Of a stretch of DNA of 64,000 nucleotides, positions 26,674 through 35,597 are shown piece after piece. Origin of the DNA: Denitrobaculum tricleocarpae (lineage in GTDB: Bacteria > Pseudomonadota > Alphaproteobacteria > Kiloniellales > Kiloniellaceae). The notes under the pieces are model-generated. The model searched no databases and was not told the origin of the DNA. It saw only the letters and a list, made by a program, of their open reading frames with translations. Position 1 is the stretch's first letter. Every line of letters starts with the position of its first letter. The position numbers and the translations under genes were made by a program. The stretch is taken from assembly GCF_007004665.1 (NCBI RefSeq), contig NZ_ML660053.1, positions 62,001-126,000 on the forward strand. Direction: 5' to 3'.

Positions 26674-27639
26674 ATGAGCGCTCGGCTTGATTCGGGTATT
26701 TTAATGGTCGCTTCCGCCAGTCAATCTCCTAAGGCGAAAATTACGCTGTTCGCGCGGATAAAGGCGTGGTGGGAAGGCTATGAGCTGGCCGTCGTCCAGA
26801 AAGCCAAGGCGCCCACCGTCGCAAAGGAGCACGACGTCCGGGCCGATGAGCACGTTTGGGAATCCTCGCGGGTCCAACTGGTTCAAGACGTGTGGGGCGA
26901 GGGGTTTTCTTCCCCCGGTGACGCCGATTACATCATTGAGATGCTTAAGCCCTTCGCTTTGACGCCTGCCATGAGCGTTCTGGAGCTTGGCTCCGGCCTT
27001 GGCGGCGCAAGCCGGGTCATGGCAGAGCACTTCGGAGTGTGGGTAACGGCGTTTGAGGCCGACCGCGTGTTTGCCGAGGCGGGCATGGAACTCTCCACCA
27101 TGGCCGGTCTGGCGAAGAAAGCGCCGATCGCCACCTTTGACCCGGAAAACTTCGAATACAAAGAGATGTCCTGCGACTGCATCTACTCGAAGGAAAGCTT
27201 CTTTACGGTCAAAAAGAAGACCGAGCTTCTGGGCGTTATTGGTGATGCCTTGAAGGATCGCGGGCAGTTTCTTTTCACTGATTTCGTGAAGGCCGAGCAG
27301 GTCAAGGACCCCAAGGCGTTGAAAGCCTGGGCCGAAGCGGAGCCCGTCACACCTCACCTCTGGAGTGTCAAGGACTACGATACCGCGCTTTCGCGACAGA
27401 AGATCGAGATTCGGATTACCGAGGATATCACCGACAACTTTCGCGTGCTCGTGATGAAAGGCTGGGCCGATTATCTGGCCTCCGCTTCTCAGGAGGGTGT
27501 GAGCGAACAGATGGCGGCGACTGTGGTGACCGAGGCGGAATTGTGGGCCAGGCGCGTCAAGGCCTTCGAGAGCGGCGACTTGCGGGTTTGCCGGATCTAT
27601 GGCCTTAAGAAACAGGGTAATCTGCTTTCTGATTGGTAG
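26674..27639 (+). CDS. SAM-dependent methyltransferase
   Basis: A 321-residue class I methyltransferase. About 95 residues with a basic N-terminus and a segment WWEGYELAVVQKAKAP precede motif I, VLELGSGLGGASRVMA, then VTAFEADRVFAEAG and the CDCIYSKESFF strand. The layout recalls sarcosine/phosphoethanolamine-type methyltransferases, but the substrate cannot be set. The start could be the ATG at 26674 or the ATG at 26704; GGGGGA sits too close to the first ATG to be an ideal site. Confidence 0.8.
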   Translation: MSARLDSGILMVASASQSPKAKITLFARIKAWWEGYELAVVQKAKAPTVAKEHDVRADEHVWESSRVQLVQDVWGEGFSSPGDADYIIEMLKPFALTPAMSVLELGSGLGGASRVMAEHFGVWVTAFEADRVFAEAGMELSTMAGLAKKAPIATFDPENFEYKEMSCDCIYSKESFFTVKKKTELLGVIGDALKDRGQFLFTDFVKAEQVKDPKALKAWAEAEPVTPHLWSVKDYDTALSRQKIEIRITEDITDNFRVLVMKGWADYLASASQEGVSEQMAATVVTEAELWARRVKAFESGDLRVCRIYGLKKQGNLLSDW

Positions 27640-27686
27640 AATACAAAGAGATTCTGGCTTTATTGCATTCACAGTAACTCCAGTGG

Positions 27687-27715
27687 TTGACAGAGCGGGG
27701 GGCGTTCCGTACTTT
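27687..27715 (+). promoter_or_regulatory. Sigma70-type promoter for rpmJ
   Basis: -35 TTGACA (27687-27692), 17-bp spacer, -10 TACTTT (27710-27715), 56 nt before the rpmJ start. This is the best consensus promoter in the window. Confidence 0.7.
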
Positions 27716-27770
27716 CCCGGCGCTTTCCGGTGGCCCGAAACCACGGGCTCAATATGCCGAGGACAGGATT

Positions 27771-27896
27771 ATGAAAGTCGTTAATTCGTTGAAGACCGCA
27801 AAACTGCGGGAAAAGGGTTGCCGCGTTGTGCGCCGCCGTGGACGCGTCTACGTGATCAACAAAAAGAACCCGCGCTTTAAAGCTCGCCAGGGCTAA
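27771..27896 (+). CDS. rpmJ: Ribosomal protein bL36
   Basis: A 41-residue basic protein ending in the standard NPRFKARQG. It keeps a single Cys (about residue 17) instead of the zinc-binding Cys/His set, so it is the zinc-free (C-) type that is usual in alphaproteobacteria. It is part of the large subunit near the peptidyl-transferase region. The start ATG has AGGA upstream (GAGGACAGGATT). It is monocistronic, with its own promoter and a strong hairpin after it. Confidence 0.95.
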   Translation: MKVVNSLKTAKLREKGCRVVRRRGRVYVINKKNPRFKARQG

Positions 27897-27942
27897 GGTC
27901 TTCTTAAGGCTGGCTGCTGTCTGCACCGGCCTTCTATCTTCC

Positions 27943-27978
27943 AGCAAAGCCGCGCTCTTATCAGAGCGCGGCTTTGCT
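27943..27978 (+). terminator. Hairpin terminator after rpmJ
   Basis: Perfect 16-bp arms (AGCAAAGCCGCGCTCT and AGAGCGCGGCTTTGCT) with a TATC loop, 46 nt past the rpmJ stop. The T tract after the stem is short, so it may also act as an mRNA 3' stabiliser. Confidence 0.75.
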
Positions 27979-28107
27979 TTGTGCTGCGCGGGTGACGGCG
28001 GCCGTGAGCCGTTTGTGCGCGACTCCCTCTCACATATCGCCTGAAATGCGGCCGCTTGAATCCGAGCTTGGGATTGACCCTCAGCTGGCCAGGTACCATA
28101 TTCAGAT

Positions 28108-28126
28108 AAATTGGTATTACCAATTT
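28108..28126. promoter_or_regulatory. FadR/GntR-type operator upstream of glcDEF
   Basis: Perfect 19-bp palindrome AAATTGGTATTACCAATTT, containing TGGT-N3-ACCA, the recognised site of the FadR subfamily (PdhR, LldR, GlcC relatives). It lies 217 nt before glcD in the 447-bp gap 27897-28343, where no other gene is seen. The regulator at 38217-39017 belongs to this subfamily and is a candidate binder. Confidence 0.65.
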
Positions 28127-28343
28127 AGGCGAACCGGTTTTTGAGTGCGCCGTTGCAGAATTCGGCTAGCATTCGAAAAGGCCCGTCGAATGGGTGCCAA
28201 ACGATCAGCCGTGAAGGGCTGGCAAAGGCTTTCAAAGCTGTGGTTCCCTCCGGGGTTTGAACGCATCATCTCGCTACAGATACCGCGCGAAGACCGGGAC
28301 AGGCAGCAGAAATAAAGTGTGAACTGGGGAGGAGACCGTTGCC

Positions 28344-29831
28344 ATGCTGATGCCCGATCCTGATCAGGCGATGATTTCGCGCAAGCGGGAACTCGTCACG
28401 AAGCTTCGTGAAATCGTGCCCGGCGAGGGTGTCATCGCGGATGAAGACGAGCTGAGGGTCTACGAGAGCGATGGCCTTACGGCCTATAAACAGCCACCAC
28501 TGATTGCTGTTTTGCCCGAGACAACGGAACAAGTCAGCCAAGTCCTGAAATTCTGCCACGAAGAGGGTATCAAGGTCGTGCCGCGCGGCGCAGGAACCTC
28601 GTTGTCAGGGGGCGCCCTTCCTCTGGCGGACGGCATCATTCTGGGCCTTGGAAAGTTCAATCAGATTCTTGAGGTCGATTTCGATAACCGCTGTGCGGTG
28701 GTCCAGCCGGGGGTCACCAACCTTGGCATTACCAAGGCGGTTGAAGACGAGGGTTTCTATTACGCACCAGATCCTTCCAGTCAGATTGCCTGTACAATCG
28801 GAGGGAACGTCGCTGAAAATTCAGGCGGCGTCCATTGCCTCAAATACGGGTTGACCACGAACAATCTGCTCGGCCTGGAGATGGTGCTGATCGATGGTAC
28901 GGTCCTGCGGATTGGTGGAAAACACTTAGATTCCGAGGGGTATGATCTTCTGGGTCTGATGACCGGGTCCGAGGGTTTGCTGGGCGTGGTCACGGAAGTC
29001 ACCGTTCGTCTGCTCAAGAAACCTGAAACGGCGCGGGCGCTCCTCCTCGGTTTTTCCAGCAGCGAAGCGGCGGGCGAACTGGTCGCTGCGATTATTGCTG
29101 CGGGAATTGTTCCGGGCGGTATGGAAATGATGGACCGGCCGGCCATCCACGCCGCGGAAGACTTTGTTCATGCGGGCTATCCTCTGGACGTCGAAGCCTT
29201 GCTGATCGTCGAGCTCGATGGTCCCAAGGCTGAGGTGGATCATCTGATCGAGACAGTTTCCGGGCTGGCCGACGCGAAAGGGGCGGTAACCAAGCGGGTC
29301 AGCGAATCGGAAGAGGAACGTATGCGGTTTTGGGCCGGGCGCAAGGCGGCCTTTCCGGCGGTTGGGCGGATTTCGCCCGATTACTACTGCATGGACGGCA
29401 CCATCCCAAGGAACCAGCTACCGCATGTTCTGCGCCGGATGCGCGAGATGAGCGAGCACTATCAACTCGGCGTGGCCAACGTCTTTCACGCGGGAGACGG
29501 CAACCTGCATCCCCTCATTCTCTATGACGCCAACAAAGAGGGGGAGTTGCAGAAAGCCGAGGACTTCGGATCTGACATTCTGCGCCTCTGTGTCGAGGTC
29601 GGCGGCGTGCTGACCGGCGAACATGGCGTCGGGGTCGAGAAGCGCGATCTCATGCCCGATATGTTCTCCGACATTGATCTCAAACAGCAGCAGCGCGTCA
29701 AATGCGCATTCGATCCCGATGCGTTGCTCAATCCCGGCAAAGTCTTTCCTCAGCTTCATCGCTGCGCCGAACTGGGGCGCATGCATATCTCTCGCGGACA
29801 GCTCCCTTTCCCAGAATTGCCGAGGTTCTGA
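28344..29831 (+). CDS. glcD: Glycolate oxidase subunit GlcD
   Basis: A 495-residue FAD-linked oxidase. The FAD_binding_4 domain (about residues 50-190) has VVPRGAGTSLSGGALPLADG and the NVAENSGGVHCLKYG loop; the C-terminal cap domain ends in VFHAGDGNLHPLILYD and GGVLTGEHGVGVEKRDLM. It oxidises glycolate (or D-lactate) to glyoxylate (or pyruvate) as part of membrane-associated GlcDEF. GGGAGGAG lies about 9 nt before the ATG. It is followed after 3 nt by glcE. Confidence 0.95.
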   Translation: MLMPDPDQAMISRKRELVTKLREIVPGEGVIADEDELRVYESDGLTAYKQPPLIAVLPETTEQVSQVLKFCHEEGIKVVPRGAGTSLSGGALPLADGIILGLGKFNQILEVDFDNRCAVVQPGVTNLGITKAVEDEGFYYAPDPSSQIACTIGGNVAENSGGVHCLKYGLTTNNLLGLEMVLIDGTVLRIGGKHLDSEGYDLLGLMTGSEGLLGVVTEVTVRLLKKPETARALLLGFSSSEAAGELVAAIIAAGIVPGGMEMMDRPAIHAAEDFVHAGYPLDVEALLIVELDGPKAEVDHLIETVSGLADAKGAVTKRVSESEEERMRFWAGRKAAFPAVGRISPDYYCMDGTIPRNQLPHVLRRMREMSEHYQLGVANVFHAGDGNLHPLILYDANKEGELQKAEDFGSDILRLCVEVGGVLTGEHGVGVEKRDLMPDMFSDIDLKQQQRVKCAFDPDALLNPGKVFPQLHRCAELGRMHISRGQLPFPELPRF

Positions 29832-29834
29832 GGG

Positions 29835-31100
29835 ATGGGCGATAGATTTAAACCCGACTCGATCGAGCAGGTCGGCGAGATCGTCAGTTGGGCTGCCGCA
29901 GAGAATACACCGATTGAAGTTCTGGGGCGGGGGAGTAAAGCCGTGCTGGGACGTCCCACTCAGACCGAGTACAGTCTGGATCTCTCGGCCCTGACCGGCA
30001 TCACGCTCTATGAACCCGATGAACTGGTCCTCTCCGCGAAAGCAGGGACACCGATGGCGGAAATCGAAGCGGCCCTGGCTGAGCAAAACCAATATCTCGC
30101 TTTCGAACCTGCCGACTACGGTCCGCTTCTGAGTGGCTTGGCCCGGGAAAGGGGACCGTCCGGCAGCTTGGGTGGGGTTGTATCCTGCAATCTGGCCGGC
30201 CCTCGGCGTATTAAATCCGGCGCGGCACGGGATCATTTCCTTGGATTAAAGGGTATTTCCGGGCGAGGGGAAATCTTTCAGGCCGGCGGTCGGGTTGTGA
30301 AGAATGTCACTGGATATGATCTGATGAAACTTCATGCGGGCGCTTACGGAACTCTGTCCGCGTTGACGGATGTCACCGTAAAAGTCCTGCCGGCGCCGGA
30401 AAAGACGCGCAGCGTCCTCCTCTTCGGACTGGACGATGCGCAGGCAGTGATTGCCATGACGCAAGCCATGGGGTCCTCGCATGAGGTCTCGGCGGCGGCA
30501 CACCTGCCCGCAGCAGTCGCGCAGGACTTCGGGTCCAGTCACTTCCCCGATGCGCAGTCCGTGACGGCGATCCGTGTCGAGGGGCCCGGGCCGTCGGTCA
30601 AGCACCGCTGCGCCGCCTTGCGCAAGGAGCTCTCCGGTCAGGCTGAGACGGAGGAGCTGCACAGTCATAACTCCCTGTCGCTTTGGGCCTTTATCCGGGA
30701 TGTAATTCCATTCGCTCTTACCGACCAGGATCTCTCGATCGAGCGTGACGCAGTCTGGCGGATATCGCTACCGCCTGCACGCGGGGCGGACTACATCACG
30801 TGTCTGAAAACGTCTCTGGGCGAGCATGCCGCAAGCGTGAAGTACTTCTTCGACTGGAGTGGAGGCCTGATCTGGTTGGCGCTGCCGGAACAAGACGAGG
30901 CCCGGCATGAAGCGGTGCGCAATGCGCTTGCCCCGTTCGGAGGGCACGCGACTCTCATCCGGGCGTCCGCCGATCTGCGCAACCGGATCGCGGTCTTCCA
31001 GCCACTCGATCTGGGCATTGCCGCGCTCAGCAGCCGGGTGAAAAAGAGCTTCGATCCGCACGGCATCATGAACCCGGGCCGCATGTATGCCGGGGTTTGA
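29835..31100 (+). CDS. glcE: Glycolate oxidase FAD-binding subunit GlcE
   Basis: A 421-residue paralogue of GlcD with the FAD half conserved: IEVLGRGSKAVLGRP, DELVLSAKAGTPMAEIEAAL, GSLGGVVSCNLAGPRRIKSGAARDHFLG, AGGRVVKNVTGYDLMKLHAGAYGTL. The C-terminus (FDPHGIMNPGRMYAG) is the family end. It starts 3 nt after glcD and sits before glcF, as in the usual glcDEF order. It is required for glycolate oxidase activity with GlcD and GlcF. Confidence 0.95.
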   Translation: MGDRFKPDSIEQVGEIVSWAAAENTPIEVLGRGSKAVLGRPTQTEYSLDLSALTGITLYEPDELVLSAKAGTPMAEIEAALAEQNQYLAFEPADYGPLLSGLARERGPSGSLGGVVSCNLAGPRRIKSGAARDHFLGLKGISGRGEIFQAGGRVVKNVTGYDLMKLHAGAYGTLSALTDVTVKVLPAPEKTRSVLLFGLDDAQAVIAMTQAMGSSHEVSAAAHLPAAVAQDFGSSHFPDAQSVTAIRVEGPGPSVKHRCAALRKELSGQAETEELHSHNSLSLWAFIRDVIPFALTDQDLSIERDAVWRISLPPARGADYITCLKTSLGEHAASVKYFFDWSGGLIWLALPEQDEARHEAVRNALAPFGGHATLIRASADLRNRIAVFQPLDLGIAALSSRVKKSFDPHGIMNPGRMYAGV

Positions 31101-31178
31101 GATTCGGGGCGCAAACACTTTCTTTACTTCACTTGATCCGGGCTGACGGCCTGTAGCGAAATAGGAACGGAACGCTAA

Positions 31179-32486
31179 GTGCAAACGAACTTTACTCTGG
31201 CTCAATTGGCCGACTCAGGCGTCGCCGAGTCGGAGAAAATTCTGCGCAACTGCGTGCATTGCGGCTTCTGTACCGCCACGTGTCCGACTTACACCCTGCT
31301 GGGGGATGAGCTGGATTCGCCCCGCGGGCGGATTTATCTGATCAAGGACATGCTGGAGAACGACCGCCCGGCTTCGGCGAAGGTTGCAAAGCATATCGAT
31401 CGCTGCCTCTCCTGCCTCTCCTGCATGACGACCTGCCCTTCGGGCGTTCACTACATGCATCTAGTCGACCATGCCCGTAAGCACATCGAGGAGACATACA
31501 GGCGGCCCTTGGGCGAGCGCTTGCTGCGCTCGATGCTGGCAACAACCCTGCCGTCACCAACGCTCTTTCGGCTCAGTTTGATCGGCGCCTGGTTTGCAAA
31601 ACCTTTTGCGGCTTTATTGCCCGGACGGCTTAAGGGCCTGGTCAAGGCTGCGCCGACGTCAATTCCCGCGCGCAGTTCGGTTGACCACCCACAGATCTTT
31701 CCCGCAGAGGGCACCCGCCGGGCCCGTGTCGCACTGCTGTCCGGCTGTGCCCAGCCGGTTCTTGATCCACAGATCAACGAGGCGACCATCCGCCTGCTGA
31801 CCCGGCATGGGGTCGAGGTTGTGGTGGCGAAGGGAGCCGGTTGTTGCGGATCTCTCACCCTGCATATGGGACGCGAGGCCCAGGCGCTTGTCGCCGCGCG
31901 CGCCAACGTGGAAGCCTGGATGCGAGAGATTGACGGTGAGGGGCTGGATGCGATTGTGATCAATGCATCCGGCTGCGGGACGACGGTAAAGGACTACGGC
32001 TTCATGCTACGGGACGATCCGGACTGGCGCGCGGCCGCAGAGACAATAGCCGGTCTGGCGAAAGATATCTCCGAGGTCATGCTCGATCTGGGACTGCAGA
32101 CACCTGAGCGCCAACCCAAGGCGAGGGTCGCCTACCACGCCGCCTGTTCCATGCAGCACGGGCAGAAGGTTGTGGAGCAGCCGAAGTCGCTGCTGAAAAC
32201 CGCGGGATTCGAAGTCACCGCGATCGGCGAATCCCATCTCTGCTGCGGCTGGGCGGGAACTTACAACGTGATGCAGCCGGAAATTTCTCAAAAACTCAAG
32301 GAACGCAAGATCGGCAATATCGAGCGCAGCAAACCCGACATTATCGCCGCCGGCAATCTCGGCTGTATCACACACATTGGTGGCGGCACCGATATCCCTA
32401 TCCTGCACACCGTTCAGCTCCTTGATTGGGCAACGGGTGGGCCTTTGCCCAAAGCGCTCGAGGGGCATGAAACGCTCCTCCACTAG
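31179..32486 (+). CDS. glcF: Glycolate oxidase iron-sulfur subunit GlcF
   Basis: A 435-residue protein with two 4Fe-4S sites near the N-terminus (CVHCGFCTATCP about residue 23, and CLSCLSCMTTCP about residue 73) followed by two CCG domains (GCCGSLTLHMG and LCCGWAGTYNV). It passes electrons from GlcD/E to the quinone pool. The start is a GTG with AGGAACGGAA upstream, 78 nt after glcE. The 140-bp palindromic repeat copy 2 begins 38 nt past its stop and may end the operon. Confidence 0.95.
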   Translation: MQTNFTLAQLADSGVAESEKILRNCVHCGFCTATCPTYTLLGDELDSPRGRIYLIKDMLENDRPASAKVAKHIDRCLSCLSCMTTCPSGVHYMHLVDHARKHIEETYRRPLGERLLRSMLATTLPSPTLFRLSLIGAWFAKPFAALLPGRLKGLVKAAPTSIPARSSVDHPQIFPAEGTRRARVALLSGCAQPVLDPQINEATIRLLTRHGVEVVVAKGAGCCGSLTLHMGREAQALVAARANVEAWMREIDGEGLDAIVINASGCGTTVKDYGFMLRDDPDWRAAAETIAGLAKDISEVMLDLGLQTPERQPKARVAYHAACSMQHGQKVVEQPKSLLKTAGFEVTAIGESHLCCGWAGTYNVMQPEISQKLKERKIGNIERSKPDIIAAGNLGCITHIGGGTDIPILHTVQLLDWATGGPLPKALEGHETLLH

Positions 32487-32524
32487 GTCTTCCAGTTGCT
32501 CGATCGGCTGTTTGCCGGCAGGGA

Positions 32525-32664
32525 CTAGAGCAGATCCGGTTTAGATGGAATCGCCTTCGGCGATCCGTCGTACCGGTGAATCTGCTCTTATTATATGATG
32601 TAGAGCGGGTTCACATGTTTTAGCGAAAACACGGAGTGTTTCCGTTAAAACATGACGCGCTCTA
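32525..32664. repeat. 140-bp composite palindromic intergenic element, copy 2
   Basis: Near-identical to 4963-5102 (only a handful of substitutions), same orientation and length. It sits between convergent glcF and the DUF2817 gene, and its last three bases are the reverse complement of the TAG stop of the minus-strand gene, as in copy 1. Confidence 0.9.
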
Positions 32665-33747
32665 CGTCCCGGACAGTCCCTCGAGCGCTAACCGCTGCGT
32701 CTCGACGGCACGGTTCCAGATATCGGACTTCCAGTCGTCGGCGTCCTGGTAAAAGGCGTCGCGGATCTGCCGCTTGATCCCACGACCCTTTGCTGAATTC
32801 AGGTCCCCGTAAAGATGCAGCCAGTTGTCGGCCCGCAGGGCCTGATTGACTTCTTGCGAAGACTGAGTCCCGTACTCCAGGGCAATCACCGTCAGATCCG
32901 CGTGCTTCAAATTGTCTTCCATACCGAAGACGTTGACGCCATGTAGTTCGACTGACGAGGAGGTTCCAAGGTAGGGCGAGGTGATGTCGTCCTTGTACCA
33001 GTCCGTTGCTCGCCTGAGATCCTGACTTTCGGGCTTGTGACAGCAGATCCGTTCGCCGTGTCCCCTGGGGCCAAGGCCCGTGTGGTAGTCGACGACAGCG
33101 ACTTTTTGAGCGTTCGAGAGCTTATCCGTAAAGATCTTCATCAGCGTTTCGTGAGACCAGGTGATCTGATTCCCGCCAAAAAAGAGTCCGTCCGCATGGC
33201 TATACTGACCGCCGGAGATTGCCGCTTGGAGAGCCTTTTCCCCATGGTTGTCCGCGTAGCTGCGCAGGGTTTTGTAGGTCTCGGCAATGGTTGCATCGTC
33301 CCATGTGGGCGGGCAGATGACATCCGCCAGTTCATCATAGGCGCTGTTTTGCGGATAGCTGCCGCCGTGGTCGACGAAATTCCGGTTGAGATCGATGTTG
33401 TCTTCCGTCACCCGGCGCAACCAGGCAAAGCCGTGCGGGTTTATCGCGTGGATCTGCATGAGCGCCAGGCCTTCGGGCAGATCGCGGTAGAGTCCGCTTT
33501 CTAACCATCCGGTCTGGACGCCGGAGCCGCAAAAACCCTCCGCGCCGTGAGTCGCGGAAATGGTCACCAGCACGCGTTCGGCATCCTGGTCGCCGTGCCA
33601 GGCGACGTCTGTGGTCAGCGTCTCGCCGTCTGGTCCTTTGCTTGGGCACTGGTATGACGAGAGGGTGGCGTCGGCCTGGCTACTGGCTTCAATGAAGCGT
33701 TCTCGAGCCTGCCCATAATCCTTCGAAAAGTAACCGCTGACGCTCAT
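32662..33747 (-). CDS. DUF2817 protein, M14-type metallocarboxypeptidase relative
   Basis: A 361-residue cytosolic protein. ATHGAEGFCGSGVQ contains the first zinc His/Glu pair, INPHGFAWLRR and DNIDLNRNF are the M14 substrate-side motifs, VVDYHTGLGPRG holds the later His, and VIALEYGTQ the catalytic-type Glu. Family DUF2817 lacks a known substrate. The start is ATGAGCGTCAGC. It is monocistronic and divergent from the TPR gene; its stop codon is formed by the 140-bp repeat. Confidence 0.85.
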   Translation of the reverse strand: MSVSGYFSKDYGQARERFIEASSQADATLSSYQCPSKGPDGETLTTDVAWHGDQDAERVLVTISATHGAEGFCGSGVQTGWLESGLYRDLPEGLALMQIHAINPHGFAWLRRVTEDNIDLNRNFVDHGGSYPQNSAYDELADVICPPTWDDATIAETYKTLRSYADNHGEKALQAAISGGQYSHADGLFFGGNQITWSHETLMKIFTDKLSNAQKVAVVDYHTGLGPRGHGERICCHKPESQDLRRATDWYKDDITSPYLGTSSSVELHGVNVFGMEDNLKHADLTVIALEYGTQSSQEVNQALRADNWLHLYGDLNSAKGRGIKRQIRDAFYQDADDWKSDIWNRAVETQRLALEGLSGT

Positions 33748-33830
33748 CTGTTAAAACCCTCATACATTTGTGATCACTTTTTTCTGCGTAACGCTTTGGT
33801 TTATCGATCGCATGGGTCATAATTAACAGC

Positions 33831-34397
33831 GTGAAAACACTATCGGCAACTGCGATTCTTCGAATATTTCTTCCCCTAATAGTTTTATTGGGTGCGCCTG
33901 CCTGGGCGGATCAGCGGGATTCCCGGCTGGATGATCTCTTTGACAAGCTCAAGAACGTCGAATCGATCAGCGACGCCAAGGGTGTAGAATTTGTTATCTG
34001 GAACATTTGGGTTCAATCCGGTGACAACGCTATCGATCTGCTGATGCGCGACGGCGTCGATTCCATGGGACGTCAGGACTACAAGCGGGCGCTGCGTTCC
34101 TTCGATCAGATTGTTACGATTGCTCCGGATTTTGCGGAGGGCTGGAACAAGCGCGCGACACTCTACTATCTCATGGGACAGTACGAGCAGTCACTGGCCG
34201 ACATTGAGAAGACACTCGCCCTTGAGCCCCGGCATTTTGGCGCGCTTGCCGGGCGTGGCCTGATCTATATTGAACTGGAAGATGACGCGCAGGCGCTGGA
34301 AGCTTTTGAGGATGCGCTCGTTATCAATCCTTTCCTGCCTGCGGCACGGCACAATGCCGAAGTCCTGCGGCAGCGCCTCGAGGATCGCGCCATCTAG
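33831..34397 (+). CDS. Secreted TPR-repeat protein
   Basis: A 188-residue protein with a signal peptide (about residues 1-25, ending PAWADQ) and about three TPR units from residue 75: QDYKRALRSFDQIVTIAPDF, GQYEQSLADIEKTLALEPRH, DDAQALEAFEDALVINPFLP. It is likely periplasmic and mediates protein contacts. The start is a GTG. Divergent from the DUF2817 gene and followed by 244 bases before rarD. No specific partner can be named. Confidence 0.85.
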   Translation: MKTLSATAILRIFLPLIVLLGAPAWADQRDSRLDDLFDKLKNVESISDAKGVEFVIWNIWVQSGDNAIDLLMRDGVDSMGRQDYKRALRSFDQIVTIAPDFAEGWNKRATLYYLMGQYEQSLADIEKTLALEPRHFGALAGRGLIYIELEDDAQALEAFEDALVINPFLPAARHNAEVLRQRLEDRAI

Positions 34398-34641
34398 GTC
34401 GAAGAATCTTGTGCCTTGAGTCGGGCCCGACCCCTTTGTCCTCACTATTGCAAGCCAAGCCCATCGTCGCTTTGCATGACGTACGTGCCCCTGACCGGCG
34501 CTTTATCAGAAGAAACCCCAGGCGCGGCCGGACATAGCTGCTATGCGGAACGAGGGCTGTGCGCTCCGCCATGCCAGGGATAGTATCTCGCCCGTGAAAA
34601 ATGGGGGTGACCGCTGAAATGGCGGCGTGTCGGGAAGCTTA

Positions 34642-35541
34642 ATGTCAAAAAAAGAGACGCGTTTGGGGGCTGCTTACGCGCTGGGTGCCTTTATTCTCTG
34701 GGGGATCAACCCGCTCTATTTCAAGGCAGTTGACACAATCCCGGTTTTTGAAGTTTTAGCCCACCGTGTTCTCTGGTCGGTCGTCTTTTTGGCAGTGCTG
34801 CTGACCGTCGCGCGGCGCTGGCGTCCGCTGAGGCAGGCGCTGCGCGACCGAAAAACACTCTACATGCTGTTGCTGAGCACTCTGTTCATCTCGATAAACT
34901 GGTTCTTTTTTATCTGGGCGGTTGCGGCAGAGCGGGTGCTGGAAACCAGCCTGGGCTACTACATCAATCCGCTGGTGAATGTCGTACTCGGCATGTTTTT
35001 CCTGCGCGAGCGCCTGAGCAGGTGGCAGGGCATTGCCGTTGGGCTAGCGGCCATAGGTGTTTTGAATCTTGCGTTGCAAAGTGGCAGCGTGCCTTGGGTT
35101 TCACTCCTCCTTGCATTTACCTTTGGATTCTACGGGCTGGTTCGCAAGACGATTAAAGTCGAATCGGTGGATGGTCTGTTTGCCGAGACTGCAATGGTCC
35201 TGCCTTTGGCACTTGGGTACATCCTATACCTGTCCATGAACGGGCAGGGGAGCCTGGGCAGGGTTGATCTCCAAACAGACCTACTGCTTGTGATGGCCGG
35301 AATTGTTACCGCCATGCCGCTGATCTGGTTTACGTCAGGTGCGCGCCGGCTGAACTATTCGACGATCGGGCTGTTTCAGTATCTCGCTCCGACCTGCCAG
35401 TTTGGATTGGCTATCCTGGTGTTTGGCGAGACTTTTACCTGGGCACATGTTGTGACCTTCAGCTGTATCTGGATGGCCCTGGTTATCTACTCTGCCCAGT
35501 CCTGGCTGCTGGCCCGGCGCAGACTGTCCTCGCCAGCCTAA
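34642..35541 (+). CDS. rarD: RarD, EamA-family permease
   Basis: A 299-residue ten-helix drug/metabolite-type permease. The first helix GAAYALGAFILWGINPLYFKAV and the motif EVLAHRVLWSVVFL, then INWFFFIWAV and SLGYYINPLVNVVLG are typical of RarD. In E. coli its absence confers chloramphenicol sensitivity, but the natural substrate is unknown. I chose the ATG at 34642 (GGGAAG upstream) over the GTG at 34627. Confidence 0.92.
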   Translation: MSKKETRLGAAYALGAFILWGINPLYFKAVDTIPVFEVLAHRVLWSVVFLAVLLTVARRWRPLRQALRDRKTLYMLLLSTLFISINWFFFIWAVAAERVLETSLGYYINPLVNVVLGMFFLRERLSRWQGIAVGLAAIGVLNLALQSGSVPWVSLLLAFTFGFYGLVRKTIKVESVDGLFAETAMVLPLALGYILYLSMNGQGSLGRVDLQTDLLLVMAGIVTAMPLIWFTSGARRLNYSTIGLFQYLAPTCQFGLAILVFGETFTWAHVVTFSCIWMALVIYSAQSWLLARRRLSSPA

Positions 35542-35597
35542 CGCCGGCCAGCATATGGGGATTCGAGCATCTCAAGCTCTCCTGCAGGGAGTTACGC

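Noticed and set aside
26701-27744. 347-residue minus-strand open frame
   Set aside because: Antisense to the methyltransferase with motif I intact.
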